64,000 nucleotides of DNA, from positions 1 through 64,000 of the forward strand of contig JAJTEH010000006.1 of the NCBI GenBank assembly GCA_021298355.1, read 5' to 3'. Below the pieces are notes generated by a model. That model had not been told where the DNA came from, did no database searches, and worked only from the letters and a program-made list of their open reading frames with translations. The stretch's first letter is position 1, and every line of letters begins with the position of its first letter. Below, piece by piece: positions 48,756 through 58,882 of the stretch. Both the position numbers and the translations under genes were made by a program. This stretch comes from Flammeovirgaceae bacterium. Its GTDB lineage: Bacteria > Bacteroidota > Bacteroidia > Cytophagales > Cyclobacteriaceae.

Positions 48756-50024
48756 TTACTTTAAGGTATACCCATGAGGTAAGGTTACTTCTTTTTTAAC
48801 CACGATAATCCCTCCGGATACTACCAGTAAATCGTTTTCCTGATTGGGTAAATGAGTACCACCTATAAGGGTAACGTTATTTCCAATGCAACAGTTCTTA
48901 TCGATAATCGCATTTTCTATATGGCAGTTCTCTCCTACTCCCATTAAAATTTTATCTTTATTTATTTCAATTTCTTTTAAACTCTGATAAGCATCGCTAC
49001 CCATCATATAGGTTCGTTTCAAAATACTTCCTTTACCTATACGCGAGCGTATACCCACAACGGAATGTTCAATTTTTTCGGCATGTATAATGCAACCATC
49101 GGCAATTACAGAATCGCTTATACGGCTATCTGTTATTTTCGAGGTTGGTAAAATACGTGCGTTGGTGTAAATTTTTTTCTTGTTATCAAATAAATTAAAA
49201 TCAGGCAGCGGATCAGTAAATCCTAAATTAGCTTCATAAAAAGAACGAATGTTTCCAATGTCTGTCCAATATCCTTCGAACGGATAACTTAACACCGGAT
49301 ATTTGCCTATGGATTGAGGAATAATTTCTTTTCCGAAATCGTTTGTTGATTCATCGCTCATTAATTCTACTAATAAATCGCGATCGAAAACATATATGCC
49401 CATCGATGCAAGATAAAATCTTTTCTCAGCTTGCATGGCCTCACTTACATCCGATTTCCAATTTAAAATTTCCTGTGCGTTTGGTTTCTCGATAAAACTG
49501 GTAATGAAGCTGTTCTCATCTGTTTTTAAAATTCCAAATTCAACTCCTTCTTCTGCTCGTACAGGCAAGGTTGCTATTGTTATTCGCGCTTTATTTTCTT
49601 CATGCTTTTGTATAAGCTGATTGAAGTCCATCTGGTAGAGTTGATCGCCTGATAGAATTAACGCATATTTAAAATCATGATTTAAGAAATGATGCATGCT
49701 TTGCCTTACAGCATCGGCTGTTCCCTGAAACCAACTTTTGTTTGTCATGGTTTGTTCGGCTGCTAAAAGATCTACAAATGCACGCGAAAACAAACTAAAG
49801 TTATACGTGTTTTTTACGTGCCTGTTTAACGATGCGGAGTTAAACTGCGTAAGAACGAACATGCGATTTATGTTAGAGTTTATGCAGTTTGATAAAGGAA
49901 TATCCACCAACCTATATTTACCTGCAATAGGCACAGCAGGTTTAGAACGTTTGGCTGTTAACGGATACAAGCGCGAGCCCTGGCCACCACCAAGAATAAT
50001 CGCAATTACGTTGTCGGCATACAT
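48756..50024 (-). CDS. glgC: Glucose-1-phosphate adenylyltransferase
   Basis: 422 residues, normal for GlgC, which makes ADP-glucose from glucose-1-phosphate and ATP for glycogen synthesis. Signatures are AIILGGGQGSRLYPLTAKRS, KPAVPIAGKYRLVDIPLSNC, WFQGTADAVRQSM, EFGILKTDENSFITSFIEKP and the C-terminal left-handed beta-helix region (NAIIDKNCCIGNNVTLIGG). The gene follows glgA after 1 nt, so the pair is translationally linked. Confidence 0.95.
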   Translation of the reverse strand: MYADNVIAIILGGGQGSRLYPLTAKRSKPAVPIAGKYRLVDIPLSNCINSNINRMFVLTQFNSASLNRHVKNTYNFSLFSRAFVDLLAAEQTMTNKSWFQGTADAVRQSMHHFLNHDFKYALILSGDQLYQMDFNQLIQKHEENKARITIATLPVRAEEGVEFGILKTDENSFITSFIEKPNAQEILNWKSDVSEAMQAEKRFYLASMGIYVFDRDLLVELMSDESTNDFGKEIIPQSIGKYPVLSYPFEGYWTDIGNIRSFYEANLGFTDPLPDFNLFDNKKKIYTNARILPTSKITDSRISDSVIADGCIIHAEKIEHSVVGIRSRIGKGSILKRTYMMGSDAYQSLKEIEINKDKILMGVGENCHIENAIIDKNCCIGNNVTLIGGTHLPNQENDLLVVSGGIIVVKKEVTLPHGYTLK

Positions 50025-50025
50025 A

Positions 50026-51231
50026 TCACTTCATCATGTTTTGGTATAGTGTTTTGGTTTGTTGGGCAATGGCTTGCCAATCGAAAAATTGTTCTACCCG
50101 CTGCCTTCCTTTCTTTCCCATTTCTTTTCTAAGCGCTTTATTTTCTATTAAAGTATTAATGGCCTTTGCCAGGTCTTCGGCATATTGTTGTGGGTTGGTG
50201 GCTTCGAATGGTGGCCCCTCTTCTTGTTTTACCGGAACGAGTAGTCCGGTTTGGCCATGTAAAACAATTTCCGGAATTCCTCCTACTTTACTTGCTACCA
50301 CAGGAACATGGCAGGCCATTGCTTCTACATTTATAATGCCGAAGGGTTCGTAAATAGATGGGCAACAAAAAACTGCCGCATGCGAATACATTTGTATAAT
50401 GTCTTTTTTACTAAGCATTTCGGCAATCCAAATTACATTCTTTCTTTTTTGTTGAACTTTGCTAACACTTTCTTTCATTTCGCGTTCTATCTCCTTGGTA
50501 TCGGGTGCACCCGCACATAAAACAATTTGCACATCGGGGTGTATATGTTCTATTGCATGTACTAAATGTATTATTCCTTTTTGCCTTGTAATGCGCCCAA
50601 CAAAAAGTACGTAGGGTATTTCCGGATTTACGCCATACTTATACAAAGCCGTTGTTTCTGTTGTAGGATTATATTCGTGCAGATCTATACCGTTATAAAT
50701 TACCTTTATCTTCTCTTCCGGAATGTTGAAGTGTTTTAGTATATCTTGCTTCGTTCCTTCCGATACTGCAACAACAGCATCGGCCATTTCTATGGCGGTT
50801 TTCTCTATCCACGATGATAGGTCGTATCCTCTTCCTAATTGTTCTCTTTTCCAAGGGCGAAGCGGCTCAAGCGAATGGGTTGTAAGTACTAATGGTTTGC
50901 CATAACATAATTTTGCAACAATACCTGCAAATTGCCCATACCAGGTGTGGCAATGAATGATATCTGCATCTATTGTGCCGCCATTCATTTGCAAACAAGT
51001 TTGCATAATTTTTAACACACCGGCTATTTCTGGTTTTGTTGCCGGCAGAAATGCAAAGTCTGATGGAAACCCGATAACATTTAGTTGATCGGCAGCCACT
51101 ACCTGGTCGCCAAAACAACGTACTTCTATAGGCATTAATTTCGCCAATTCTCGCGACAGGTAATCTACATGTACGCCAGCCCCTCCATAGATATAAGGCG
51201 GATACTCACGGGTGTAGAAAAGTACTTTCAT
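50026..51231 (-). CDS. glgA: Glycogen synthase, GT4 type
   Basis: 401 residues. The GT4 fold is marked by YTREYPPYIYGGAGVHVDYL, DIIHCHTWYGQFAG, GRITRQKGIIHLV and the acidic-loop motif EPFGIINVEAMACHVPVVAS. Length and motifs fit the actinobacterial-type ADP-glucose-using glycogen synthase rather than the 480-residue GT5 GlgA. It runs straight into glgC, consistent with ADP-glucose synthesis and polymerisation. The upstream regulator gene ends 35 nt before it. An alternative reading is a different GT4 polymer synthase. Confidence 0.88.
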   Translation of the reverse strand: MKVLFYTREYPPYIYGGAGVHVDYLSRELAKLMPIEVRCFGDQVVAADQLNVIGFPSDFAFLPATKPEIAGVLKIMQTCLQMNGGTIDADIIHCHTWYGQFAGIVAKLCYGKPLVLTTHSLEPLRPWKREQLGRGYDLSSWIEKTAIEMADAVVAVSEGTKQDILKHFNIPEEKIKVIYNGIDLHEYNPTTETTALYKYGVNPEIPYVLFVGRITRQKGIIHLVHAIEHIHPDVQIVLCAGAPDTKEIEREMKESVSKVQQKRKNVIWIAEMLSKKDIIQMYSHAAVFCCPSIYEPFGIINVEAMACHVPVVASKVGGIPEIVLHGQTGLLVPVKQEEGPPFEATNPQQYAEDLAKAINTLIENKALRKEMGKKGRQRVEQFFDWQAIAQQTKTLYQNMMK

Positions 51232-51266
51232 GCAGATTTTTTTTTAGGTTACAGCACTTTCATTCA

Positions 51267-54110
51267 TTAATATTCTAAGATAAACTTGGCCAGATTTTGC
51301 TGTGTTTCCAAATTAAATTTCTTTCGTAATCTGTATCGCGATACTTCCACACCTCTTAGTGAAATGCCCATCAGGTTAGCAATTTCTTTAGAGTCCATAT
51401 TCAGGCGTAAAAACGCACATAATTTCTGTTCGCCTGGCGTTAGGTCGGTAAACTCGGTAGTTAAACGCTTCAGAAAATCGCCATGTACGCGGTCGAAGTT
51501 ATATTCAAATTGTTTCCAGTCTTCTTGTACTTTTAAAGTTGTATCTATTTCTTTGATAATGCGCTCTAATGCTTTTTGTTTTTCTTCTGGTTTATCGGTA
51601 GATAATGCTTCGCGTATTTCTTCTTTAACGTTTTCCATAAACTCATTTTTCACTACGAGGTTCATGGTAGAAGCTGCCAGCAAACTGTTTACATGGCTTA
51701 ACTCGCTTTTTATCTGATCTTCTTTTAAGGCTTGGAGTTCTTTTTGTTTTAATGCCAGTTCTTGTTGCTTGGCTTGTTCGAGTTTAGCTTGTTTTGCTTT
51801 GTAATACCTGCGTTGAATTCGATAGAATATATACAAACCAATTAGCACGAGAATAAAATAAATAAAACGAGCCCATGTTGTTTTATAAAAGAAAGGATTT
51901 ACGCGTATAACAAGTGGTTTACTTTTAATAATTTCTCCAGACGAATTATAAGCTTCTACCCAAAATGTATAAGTACCTGGTTTAAGGTTGGTATACTCTT
52001 TTACATTGGTGGTTGTCCATGTGCTGTAGGTTTCATCAAAGCCTTGTAAGTAATACCGGAATTGCTGGTGGCTAATATCCCTATATTTGAAAGACTCTAC
52101 CGTAAATTGTAATACTTTAGTTCCTTCTGAAATTACTATAGGTGAAACTTTAGTGGGTTTTTCGGTAAAGGGCATTCTGCGGTATAGCGTACTGTCTTCT
52201 GCTACACTGTACACCCGGCTGATTATTGGTTCTTCTTGCAGAGTTACACTATTTTCTAACTCGGGAATATATTGTATAAACCCCTCGTTTGCGTTAAACA
52301 ACACCCCGTTTTTTACTTGCCGCGAAACACTTAGCAAATCATTATTAAACAATTGTCGTAACTGAAAAATCGATGAAGGCACATACACATAATTTCCGGT
52401 GCTTACTTGTTTAAAATGACCTACGTGGTTTTCGGCATATACATATACATTCTTGTTTTTATCTTGTTGTAAAAGATATATCCAGGAAGAACCAACTATT
52501 TTACTAAACTCTTTATCCTCTACAATTTTATCGCTTGCCTGATCTAAAACAAAAATACCTTTAGGTGTGCCAATGTATATTTGTTCATCAATGCGTGTTA
52601 AGAAAATATATTGCTGAATGGGTAAAGAAGATGTATCCGATACTTTTACTACGTTGGCTTGGCGCAATTTATCGGATAACGTTATTCTATATAATCCTTT
52701 GTAGTATTGCCCAACCCAAATTCTTCCGCGATTATCTTCTTCAAAAAATCTGCTCGACTCTGCAAAGCCACTAATCTTTTGTATCTCCTTTAAATTACCA
52801 TCTGTATCTGTTTCAAATAATAAAATACCTGAATACATACCACCTATTGCATAGCCTGGATTATTTTGCAGTGGCTTTATTTGCCATAGGCCGTCACATG
52901 TTGCGCGTCTAATGGCTTTTCCATTCTCTAATAAAAATAAACCTGTGTGATGTCCTGCATATAACTTCTTATTAATCACTTGCATCCCATAAGCGGGGCC
53001 TTCGGTTCCCTCTAAAAATTCGCATAATGCAGTACTTGCGTTACCCCTTAAAAAGTAAATACCGTTGGAAGTAGTATAGTATGTTCCTTCTTCGCGTTCA
53101 AAGGCTTCGTAGCCACTTCCTTGTATACCGATATTCTGATTTATTAAACGTAAAGGAGAATTAATGTCGATTAATGACATACCATTTTGCATACCCACCC
53201 ATAATGAACCGCTATGATCTTGAAAAACCCGCAAACATGCATTAGACATAAGACCATCTGCTTTGGAAATATTTTCTATCTCATTGTTAATCTCGTTAAA
53301 AATAAAAAGTCCTTCGCGCTGGGTAGAAATTACCAATCTTCCATCCGAAATCTGAGTTACATGATTCACGTATTTTCCTTCTAAAACCTTGATGAGTTTT
53401 GAGTACGAATCTGGCAAGTTTACCGAATTGAGAAATTTTATTTTTCCTGAATTATAAAACACAGCGTAGCCGGTTTCATTCCGAATTATACCAACAACAA
53501 CATGGGCGCGATCACTGGTATCATCTATACTATGGATTTTCCCTTCTTTAACTTCAACCAATTCTCCCGATTGAATTTGCGTGAATAATCTGTTTCCGGC
53601 CAGAAACGTTCGGTTAAAACCTTTTTCGTGTTTAATTACATGTACTGTGTCACTTTCGTATTCAAAAATTCCCTGAAAAGTGCAGAAGTAAACTTTAGAA
53701 TCGTACAGATGTACATCCCATACTTCATCAAAATCTTTATGCTCAGGTGCAATCTTATCTAAAAGAGATTTGTATATCCAGTTTCCTTCGAAATACCCAA
53801 ACTCGCCTTGCGAGCCTACATACAAGCGATTTTCGTTTTCGCTAAATGCGAGCGATCGTTGTTTTTTACCAGTTTGTAAGGCGTATTTACCCCAATTAAC
53901 TCCATTAAAAGATAACACGCCTAAATTATTAGCCACAAAAACTGTCAGATCGCGGTTTTGGGCAAAGTCTATATTCTGAATTCCGGCACCATAATCTTCG
54001 GGTGCAAAGTTTTTAATGGGGTATTTGCCTGTTTGGGTCTTTCCCGAAATCGAATGAAATAATGCTACCGAAAAAAGAACGATTAACCTTAATTTCTGTA
54101 ATCTATACAT
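51267..54110 (-). CDS. Membrane one-component regulator: propeller, Y_Y_Y, TM, LuxR-type HTH
   Basis: 947 residues from the ATG at 54110, which starts a signal peptide (LRLIVLFSVALFHSISGKTQ); an open frame extends 90 nt further upstream. The periplasmic part is a two-unit ligand-binding propeller (SQGEFGYFEGNW, LWVGMQNGMSLIDI) and a Y_Y_Y domain (FRYYLQGFDETYSTWTTTNV). A membrane helix (ARFIYFILVLIGLYIFY), a coiled coil and a LuxR-type HTH (LTPGEQKLCAFLRLNMDSKE, then GVEVSRYRLRKKF) follow. Unlike hybrid two-component regulators it has no HisKA, HATPase or receiver. It is upstream of glgA/glgC on the same strand and divergent from the glucan locus. Confidence 0.88.
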   Translation of the reverse strand: MYRLQKLRLIVLFSVALFHSISGKTQTGKYPIKNFAPEDYGAGIQNIDFAQNRDLTVFVANNLGVLSFNGVNWGKYALQTGKKQRSLAFSENENRLYVGSQGEFGYFEGNWIYKSLLDKIAPEHKDFDEVWDVHLYDSKVYFCTFQGIFEYESDTVHVIKHEKGFNRTFLAGNRLFTQIQSGELVEVKEGKIHSIDDTSDRAHVVVGIIRNETGYAVFYNSGKIKFLNSVNLPDSYSKLIKVLEGKYVNHVTQISDGRLVISTQREGLFIFNEINNEIENISKADGLMSNACLRVFQDHSGSLWVGMQNGMSLIDINSPLRLINQNIGIQGSGYEAFEREEGTYYTTSNGIYFLRGNASTALCEFLEGTEGPAYGMQVINKKLYAGHHTGLFLLENGKAIRRATCDGLWQIKPLQNNPGYAIGGMYSGILLFETDTDGNLKEIQKISGFAESSRFFEEDNRGRIWVGQYYKGLYRITLSDKLRQANVVKVSDTSSLPIQQYIFLTRIDEQIYIGTPKGIFVLDQASDKIVEDKEFSKIVGSSWIYLLQQDKNKNVYVYAENHVGHFKQVSTGNYVYVPSSIFQLRQLFNNDLLSVSRQVKNGVLFNANEGFIQYIPELENSVTLQEEPIISRVYSVAEDSTLYRRMPFTEKPTKVSPIVISEGTKVLQFTVESFKYRDISHQQFRYYLQGFDETYSTWTTTNVKEYTNLKPGTYTFWVEAYNSSGEIIKSKPLVIRVNPFFYKTTWARFIYFILVLIGLYIFYRIQRRYYKAKQAKLEQAKQQELALKQKELQALKEDQIKSELSHVNSLLAASTMNLVVKNEFMENVKEEIREALSTDKPEEKQKALERIIKEIDTTLKVQEDWKQFEYNFDRVHGDFLKRLTTEFTDLTPGEQKLCAFLRLNMDSKEIANLMGISLRGVEVSRYRLRKKFNLETQQNLAKFILEY

Positions 54111-54255
54111 AGTATACTGAGCTTGTATAGGTACAATATGGCGAAATCTTTTAAAAAATGCGGATTTATTTATCGGTGATGAAGTTTTGTAGTAGTGCAA
54201 AAACAGGATTGACGTAGGTATTTTTTTTACTATGCCGACTTTACTACTGATATTT

Positions 54256-54293
54256 CAAACGTTTTCTGATAAACTCAGAAGGCAAACGTTTGC
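54256..54293. promoter_or_regulatory. Two CAAACGTTT palindromes upstream of the glucan locus
   Basis: CAAACGTTTT (54256-54265) and the longer perfect palindrome GCAAACGTTTGC (54282-54293) are direct copies with a 27-bp spacing. They lie 32-70 bp before the glycosidase start in the divergent region. AAACGTTT cores are typical of LacI-family operators, yet no LacI gene is in the window. The adjacent LuxR-type membrane regulator is an alternative binder. Confidence 0.55.
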
Positions 54294-54324
54294 TGGTTTT
54301 ATAAATTAAACAACCTAAAAACCT

Positions 54325-57300
54325 ATGAGGAATCTATACACAGTGTTTTTCATTCTCATATCTACAACTATTGCTATAGGCCAAACGGCTAATGTGGCAG
54401 TAGTTCAAGATCAAACCGGAATGAAACTTCAGGTAAATGGCCGCAACTACATTGTAAACGGTATGAACTGGGATTATTTCCCAATTGGTACCAATTACTC
54501 GTACAGTTTGTGGAAACAACCAGACGACATTATCCATGCGGCACTAGACGCTGAAATGTCGTTGCTAAAAAACATGGGCGTAAATACCATACGCCAATAT
54601 ACCGGAGTTCCTGCCCGGTGGGTCAAATACATCTACGAAAAGTATGGCATTTACACCATGCTAAACCACTCTTTCGGGCGCTATGGCTTAACGCTGGATG
54701 GTGCGTGGGTGCCTAACACAGAGTATTCCGATCCGCGTGTGCGCGAACTATTACTGGCAGAAGTAACCCAAATGGTAAACGAATACAAAGACACACCGGG
54801 GCTTCTCCTCTATTTATTAGGTAACGAAAACAACTACGGACTTTTTTGGGAGGGTGCAGAAACAGAAAACATTCCGGTGCAAGACAGAAAGTCTACCAAG
54901 CGCGCTACCGCTATGTATAAGTTGTTTAACGAAGCAACTGTAGCCATGAAAGCTGCCGACAAAAGCCACCCCGTAGCCATATGCAATGGCGATCTTTTAT
55001 TCTTAGAAATAATCAAAACCGAATGCAAAGACATCGACATTCTTGGTACCAATATGTATCGTGGTGTTTCTTTTGACGATGCTTTCGAACGCGTAAAAAA
55101 TGAATTAAATAAGCCCATACTCTTTACAGAATTTGGTGCCGATGCTTTTAATGCCAGAGATAATGCCGAAGACCAACAATCTCAGGCCTATTATATGGTA
55201 GGTAATTGGAAAGAAATTTACGAAAACGCTGCAGGTCTCGGAAAGGCAGGAAATTCATTAGGAGGTTTCACCTTTCAGTTTAGCGATGGCTGGTGGAAAT
55301 TCGGACAAACCTCTAACCTATCTGTGCATGATGATAATGCCTCGTGGTCTAACGGTGGCTACCAGTACGATTATGACGCAGGAGAAAATAACATGAACGA
55401 AGAATGGTTTGGCATTTGTGCCAAAGGGCCAACTTCGCCTAGAGGTTTATATAGCCTATACCCACGTGCCGCGTACTACGCGTTAAAAGAAGTTCACACG
55501 TTAAATCCGTATAATAACGGATCGCTACAAGGAGTAGAAAGCCATTTTGCAAGCATACAATTAATGGATGCTGTAATCAGAGCACGTGGAGACAAAGCAG
55601 CTCTAGCTGGTGAACAAACTTCTAAAGTTCGGGTAAGTGAGTTGCGTGCCGATTTCTATACTTTTTTAACAGGAGGAAGATTAACAACAACACCTGAAAA
55701 TCCGGATCCAAATAATTCAGTATTTCCCAACAAAAGAGGTTTCGATCACATGGAATCTTACTTTGTTGGTGTAGAAGCAAATCCGGCATCCAATGTACAA
55801 GCCAACATTACGTTTAACATTTTAGGTAACGTTGCTCAAAATCCTATCAACGAAATCTTCTACGAAAATCGCGGTCGTGTACAAACTTTGGTAACACCAA
55901 ACGGAACCATTACCACTAACCCGGAACGAGTGCAAGTTTACCGAGGCGAATACAAGTGGAACCACAAATGGTTCGATCTGCAAGGCTTTTACCGAACAGG
56001 CCATTACCATTGGGGCTACGAAGGCGACTTCTTCGGCTTATATCCGGAAGCTAACTACGGACCTAACATTGATATATACAATGGCCTTGCTCCACAAGGA
56101 ATGGAAATTACAGGTAAGAAAACCCTGAAAGGACTTAAAGTAGCTTACGGCCGCGAATTATGGTGGGCAGCTAACCCTGCAATATTGGTAAAGTATACCC
56201 GCGAAGTGGGCAAGTTTAACGTTACAGGTATATTCCACGAAGATTTAGACGATCCGGATGCTGCCATCAGTTCTATTGCTATTCCGCAACCTCGCACACG
56301 CAGGTTAACCTTCCAGGTTGCACGCAAGTTTTTCGATAAACTTAAAGTAGAAGCAGGTGGTATTTGGGGTGGCCAGCCACTTGTTGACAGAAACTTTCAG
56401 GTAGTACGTGGCGAAGAAGGCAACTATCAGGTATATGACGACAAAGTGCAACTTACCGATACCTGGGGCGGAAAAGTTAAATTCACCTACTCCTCGGGCC
56501 GGTTTAACTGGTACGGACAAGCAGCAGCCATGGGCCTTGTTGCCAACGGTGGTTACGATAACACCATAACCTTTACAGGCTGGAAACTAAAAGACAGTGG
56601 TAGTGGAAATCAGCACAACTTTTTAACAGGTTTTACTTACACACTAGGTAAAATTCAGTTCGCTCCTAACTTCTTATGGCAGAAACCACTCGTAGATCCT
56701 ATTCCGCTAAACGCAGGCGGCCCGGCACGCTTAAGAAACATTTTGGTAGATCCGTTTGTAGTTCGCGCTAACCGCGAAACGGTAGGTGGAGAACTTTTAC
56801 TTACCTACGATCCTACCCCCGGAACATGGATGTACGATTGGGATAGCGATCGTTCAGAAGATGCACCCTTTGCCGCAAGTGTAGGTTTTGTTTACAGACA
56901 TTTGCCAACCTCGCAAGATGCAGCCATTGTATTTCCTGGAACAGGCCGTGTGCCTAGCGCAGCCGCAGGTGCACCTCCCGCACTCGACTTATGGGAAGTA
57001 AATGCCAGACTTGTTTCAAAAGTAAATCCTGAGCTGGGTATTATCGCTAACCTATACGGAGGTAATGGCCAGGCCAATGGCCCCGATGCAAGAACGGTTA
57101 AACGTTTTGGTGGCGATGTGCGCGTTATTTATAAGAAGATAAAATTGGCTTCACACCTTAAGTTTAACGATTGGGGTCCTTTCGACTACCACCGCGACTT
57201 TAACTTAACATTCCCGGTGCAGTTTATGGCCGATATATCCACTACAGTTGGCAAACCCGATTGGTTTATCTTACCAAGCACATCTATTGGTTTGCAAGCC

Positions 57301-57450
57301 ATCTGGAGATCACTTAACGAATACTCACCCCGATACTTACCTAACCTGGCCGAAGAATTTGCTCCGGCACCCATCATTAGCCCGGTTGGTTTTCCTAATG
57401 GAAATGAGTGGGAACTTAGAACGTATGTACGCATTAGTGTGGGTAAATAA
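54325..57450 (+). CDS. Glycosidase-like TIM barrel fused to a C-terminal outer-membrane beta-barrel
   Basis: 1041 residues with a signal peptide ending AIGQ. Residues about 30-420 are a clan-A-like catalytic barrel of the GH2/GH5 type: VNGMNWDYFP, KNMGVNTIRQYTG, acid/base E168 in LLGNENNYGL and nucleophile E269 in LFTEFGADAF. From about 430 to the end the sequence switches to alternating amphipathic strands with aromatic girdles (GFYRTGHYHWGYEGDF, GGKVKFTYSSGRFNWYG, FLTGFTYTLGKIQFAPNFLW) and finishes NEWELRTYVRISVGK, a barrel-like end. The enzyme may be anchored in the outer membrane by its own porin-like domain. First gene of the locus; exact GH family uncertain. Confidence 0.82.
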   Translation: MRNLYTVFFILISTTIAIGQTANVAVVQDQTGMKLQVNGRNYIVNGMNWDYFPIGTNYSYSLWKQPDDIIHAALDAEMSLLKNMGVNTIRQYTGVPARWVKYIYEKYGIYTMLNHSFGRYGLTLDGAWVPNTEYSDPRVRELLLAEVTQMVNEYKDTPGLLLYLLGNENNYGLFWEGAETENIPVQDRKSTKRATAMYKLFNEATVAMKAADKSHPVAICNGDLLFLEIIKTECKDIDILGTNMYRGVSFDDAFERVKNELNKPILFTEFGADAFNARDNAEDQQSQAYYMVGNWKEIYENAAGLGKAGNSLGGFTFQFSDGWWKFGQTSNLSVHDDNASWSNGGYQYDYDAGENNMNEEWFGICAKGPTSPRGLYSLYPRAAYYALKEVHTLNPYNNGSLQGVESHFASIQLMDAVIRARGDKAALAGEQTSKVRVSELRADFYTFLTGGRLTTTPENPDPNNSVFPNKRGFDHMESYFVGVEANPASNVQANITFNILGNVAQNPINEIFYENRGRVQTLVTPNGTITTNPERVQVYRGEYKWNHKWFDLQGFYRTGHYHWGYEGDFFGLYPEANYGPNIDIYNGLAPQGMEITGKKTLKGLKVAYGRELWWAANPAILVKYTREVGKFNVTGIFHEDLDDPDAAISSIAIPQPRTRRLTFQVARKFFDKLKVEAGGIWGGQPLVDRNFQVVRGEEGNYQVYDDKVQLTDTWGGKVKFTYSSGRFNWYGQAAAMGLVANGGYDNTITFTGWKLKDSGSGNQHNFLTGFTYTLGKIQFAPNFLWQKPLVDPIPLNAGGPARLRNILVDPFVVRANRETVGGELLLTYDPTPGTWMYDWDSDRSEDAPFAASVGFVYRHLPTSQDAAIVFPGTGRVPSAAAGAPPALDLWEVNARLVSKVNPELGIIANLYGGNGQANGPDARTVKRFGGDVRVIYKKIKLASHLKFNDWGPFDYHRDFNLTFPVQFMADISTTVGKPDWFILPSTSIGLQAIWRSLNEYSPRYLPNLAEEFAPAPIISPVGFPNGNEWELRTYVRISVGK

Positions 57451-57462
57451 AATCGCAACAAC

Positions 57463-58863
57463 ATGAAAAATTTAACCATAAAACATATAGCCATCGTTAT
57501 TCTAAGCGGAACAATGATGTGCACAACAACCAGTTGCGAAAGAGGTCTTTCTGAAGATGCCGAATTTGCAACCTTTCCTAAAAATCCGGATGTATTTATC
57601 GATGGATTTAGCGGTGGTTTACAGTATTTACCGTTTGGAGGCTCTAAACTAGATGCCTTTAAGGTAGATACACAAACTAAATATTCAGGCACGTCCTCTA
57701 TGCGCTTCGATGTGCCCAACGTAAACAATCCGGGTGGAGCTTTTGCCGGTGCTATTTTTCCTGATATGGCAGGGCGTGATCTAACCGGGTTCGATGCTCT
57801 AACGTTTTGGGCCAAAGCCACAACAGCGGCTACTATAAATGAAATCGGTTTTGGTAACGATTTTGGAGAAAATAAATTTCAGACCACATTAACAAACATG
57901 CGCATAAGCACTGAATGGACAAAGTACATCATTCCTCTACCCGACCCTTCGCAACTTGTAGCTGAGCGTGGTATGTTCTGGTATGCCGAAGGTCCGGAAA
58001 ACGGAAATGGATATACATTCTGGATTGATGAATTAAAGTTTGAAAAATTAGGCACAATAGCTCAGCCCCGCCCTGCTATGTTTGCAGGCGTAGACAGAGA
58101 CGAGCAAACTTTTATCGGATCCGTAATTCCTATAACTGGGTTAACACAAACTTTTAATCTTGCCAGCGGAGTAAACCAAACCGTAACAGCAGCACCATCT
58201 TATTTCGCTTTTAAGTCTTCAGACACCGATGTTGCCCTTGTTAATGGAAACGGAGTAGTTACGGTAGTTGGCGAAGGCACTGCAGAAATAACAGCCACAC
58301 TAAATGGTATAAGAGCCAGAGGTTCATTAACGATTGAATCGTTAGGTGAATTTTTACAAGCTCCTACTCCACCAGTAAGAAATCCTGCTAACGTTATTTC
58401 AGTATTCAGCGATGCTTACACCAATATTCCGGTAGATTTCTACAATGGCTTCTTCGGTTTTCAAACAACATTAGGCGGAGCCATAACACTTAACGGGCAA
58501 AATATTATCCAGTACATCAACTTAAACTTTGTAGCAACCGAGTTTAAAAATCCTACGATTAATATTTCGCAGATGACCCACTTCCATGTTGATATATTCA
58601 TAAGTGAACCCATAACAACCGGAGATTTTATCTCCATTGAATTAGGTGACTTTGGCCCTAATAATGTTTTTGGCGGTGGAGACGACTCAGCTAAACGCAT
58701 TCAGTTTGCAAGCACCAGCCTTACCCGAAACCAATGGATAAGTTTAGATATACCAATTGCTGATTTTGCTTTAGCTAGTCGTAATAACCTGGCACAGATA
58801 TTTTTTATATCTGATGGTACAATCTCTACAATCCTTGTCGACAACATGTATTTCTATCGTTAA
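57463..58863 (+). CDS. Lipoprotein with carbohydrate-binding-like and Big_2 domains
   Basis: 466 residues with a lipobox (MMCTTTSCERG). Mature order: a jelly-roll binding-type domain (FSGGLQYLPFGGSKLDAFKV to FWIDELKFEKLG, about 45-200), a Big_2 Ig domain (VALVNGNGVVTVVGEGTAEI), then a domain of about 150 residues (NPANVISVFSDAYTNIPVDF to STILVDNMYFYR) that also occurs twice in the lipoprotein at 59742. It starts 12 nt after the glycosidase-barrel gene. A surface glycan-binding role is likely, analogous to SusE/SusF-type proteins, though without SusC or SusD. Confidence 0.82.
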   Translation: MKNLTIKHIAIVILSGTMMCTTTSCERGLSEDAEFATFPKNPDVFIDGFSGGLQYLPFGGSKLDAFKVDTQTKYSGTSSMRFDVPNVNNPGGAFAGAIFPDMAGRDLTGFDALTFWAKATTAATINEIGFGNDFGENKFQTTLTNMRISTEWTKYIIPLPDPSQLVAERGMFWYAEGPENGNGYTFWIDELKFEKLGTIAQPRPAMFAGVDRDEQTFIGSVIPITGLTQTFNLASGVNQTVTAAPSYFAFKSSDTDVALVNGNGVVTVVGEGTAEITATLNGIRARGSLTIESLGEFLQAPTPPVRNPANVISVFSDAYTNIPVDFYNGFFGFQTTLGGAITLNGQNIIQYINLNFVATEFKNPTINISQMTHFHVDIFISEPITTGDFISIELGDFGPNNVFGGGDDSAKRIQFASTSLTRNQWISLDIPIADFALASRNNLAQIFFISDGTISTILVDNMYFYR

Positions 58864-58882
58864 CACTAAACGCAACCCGAAC

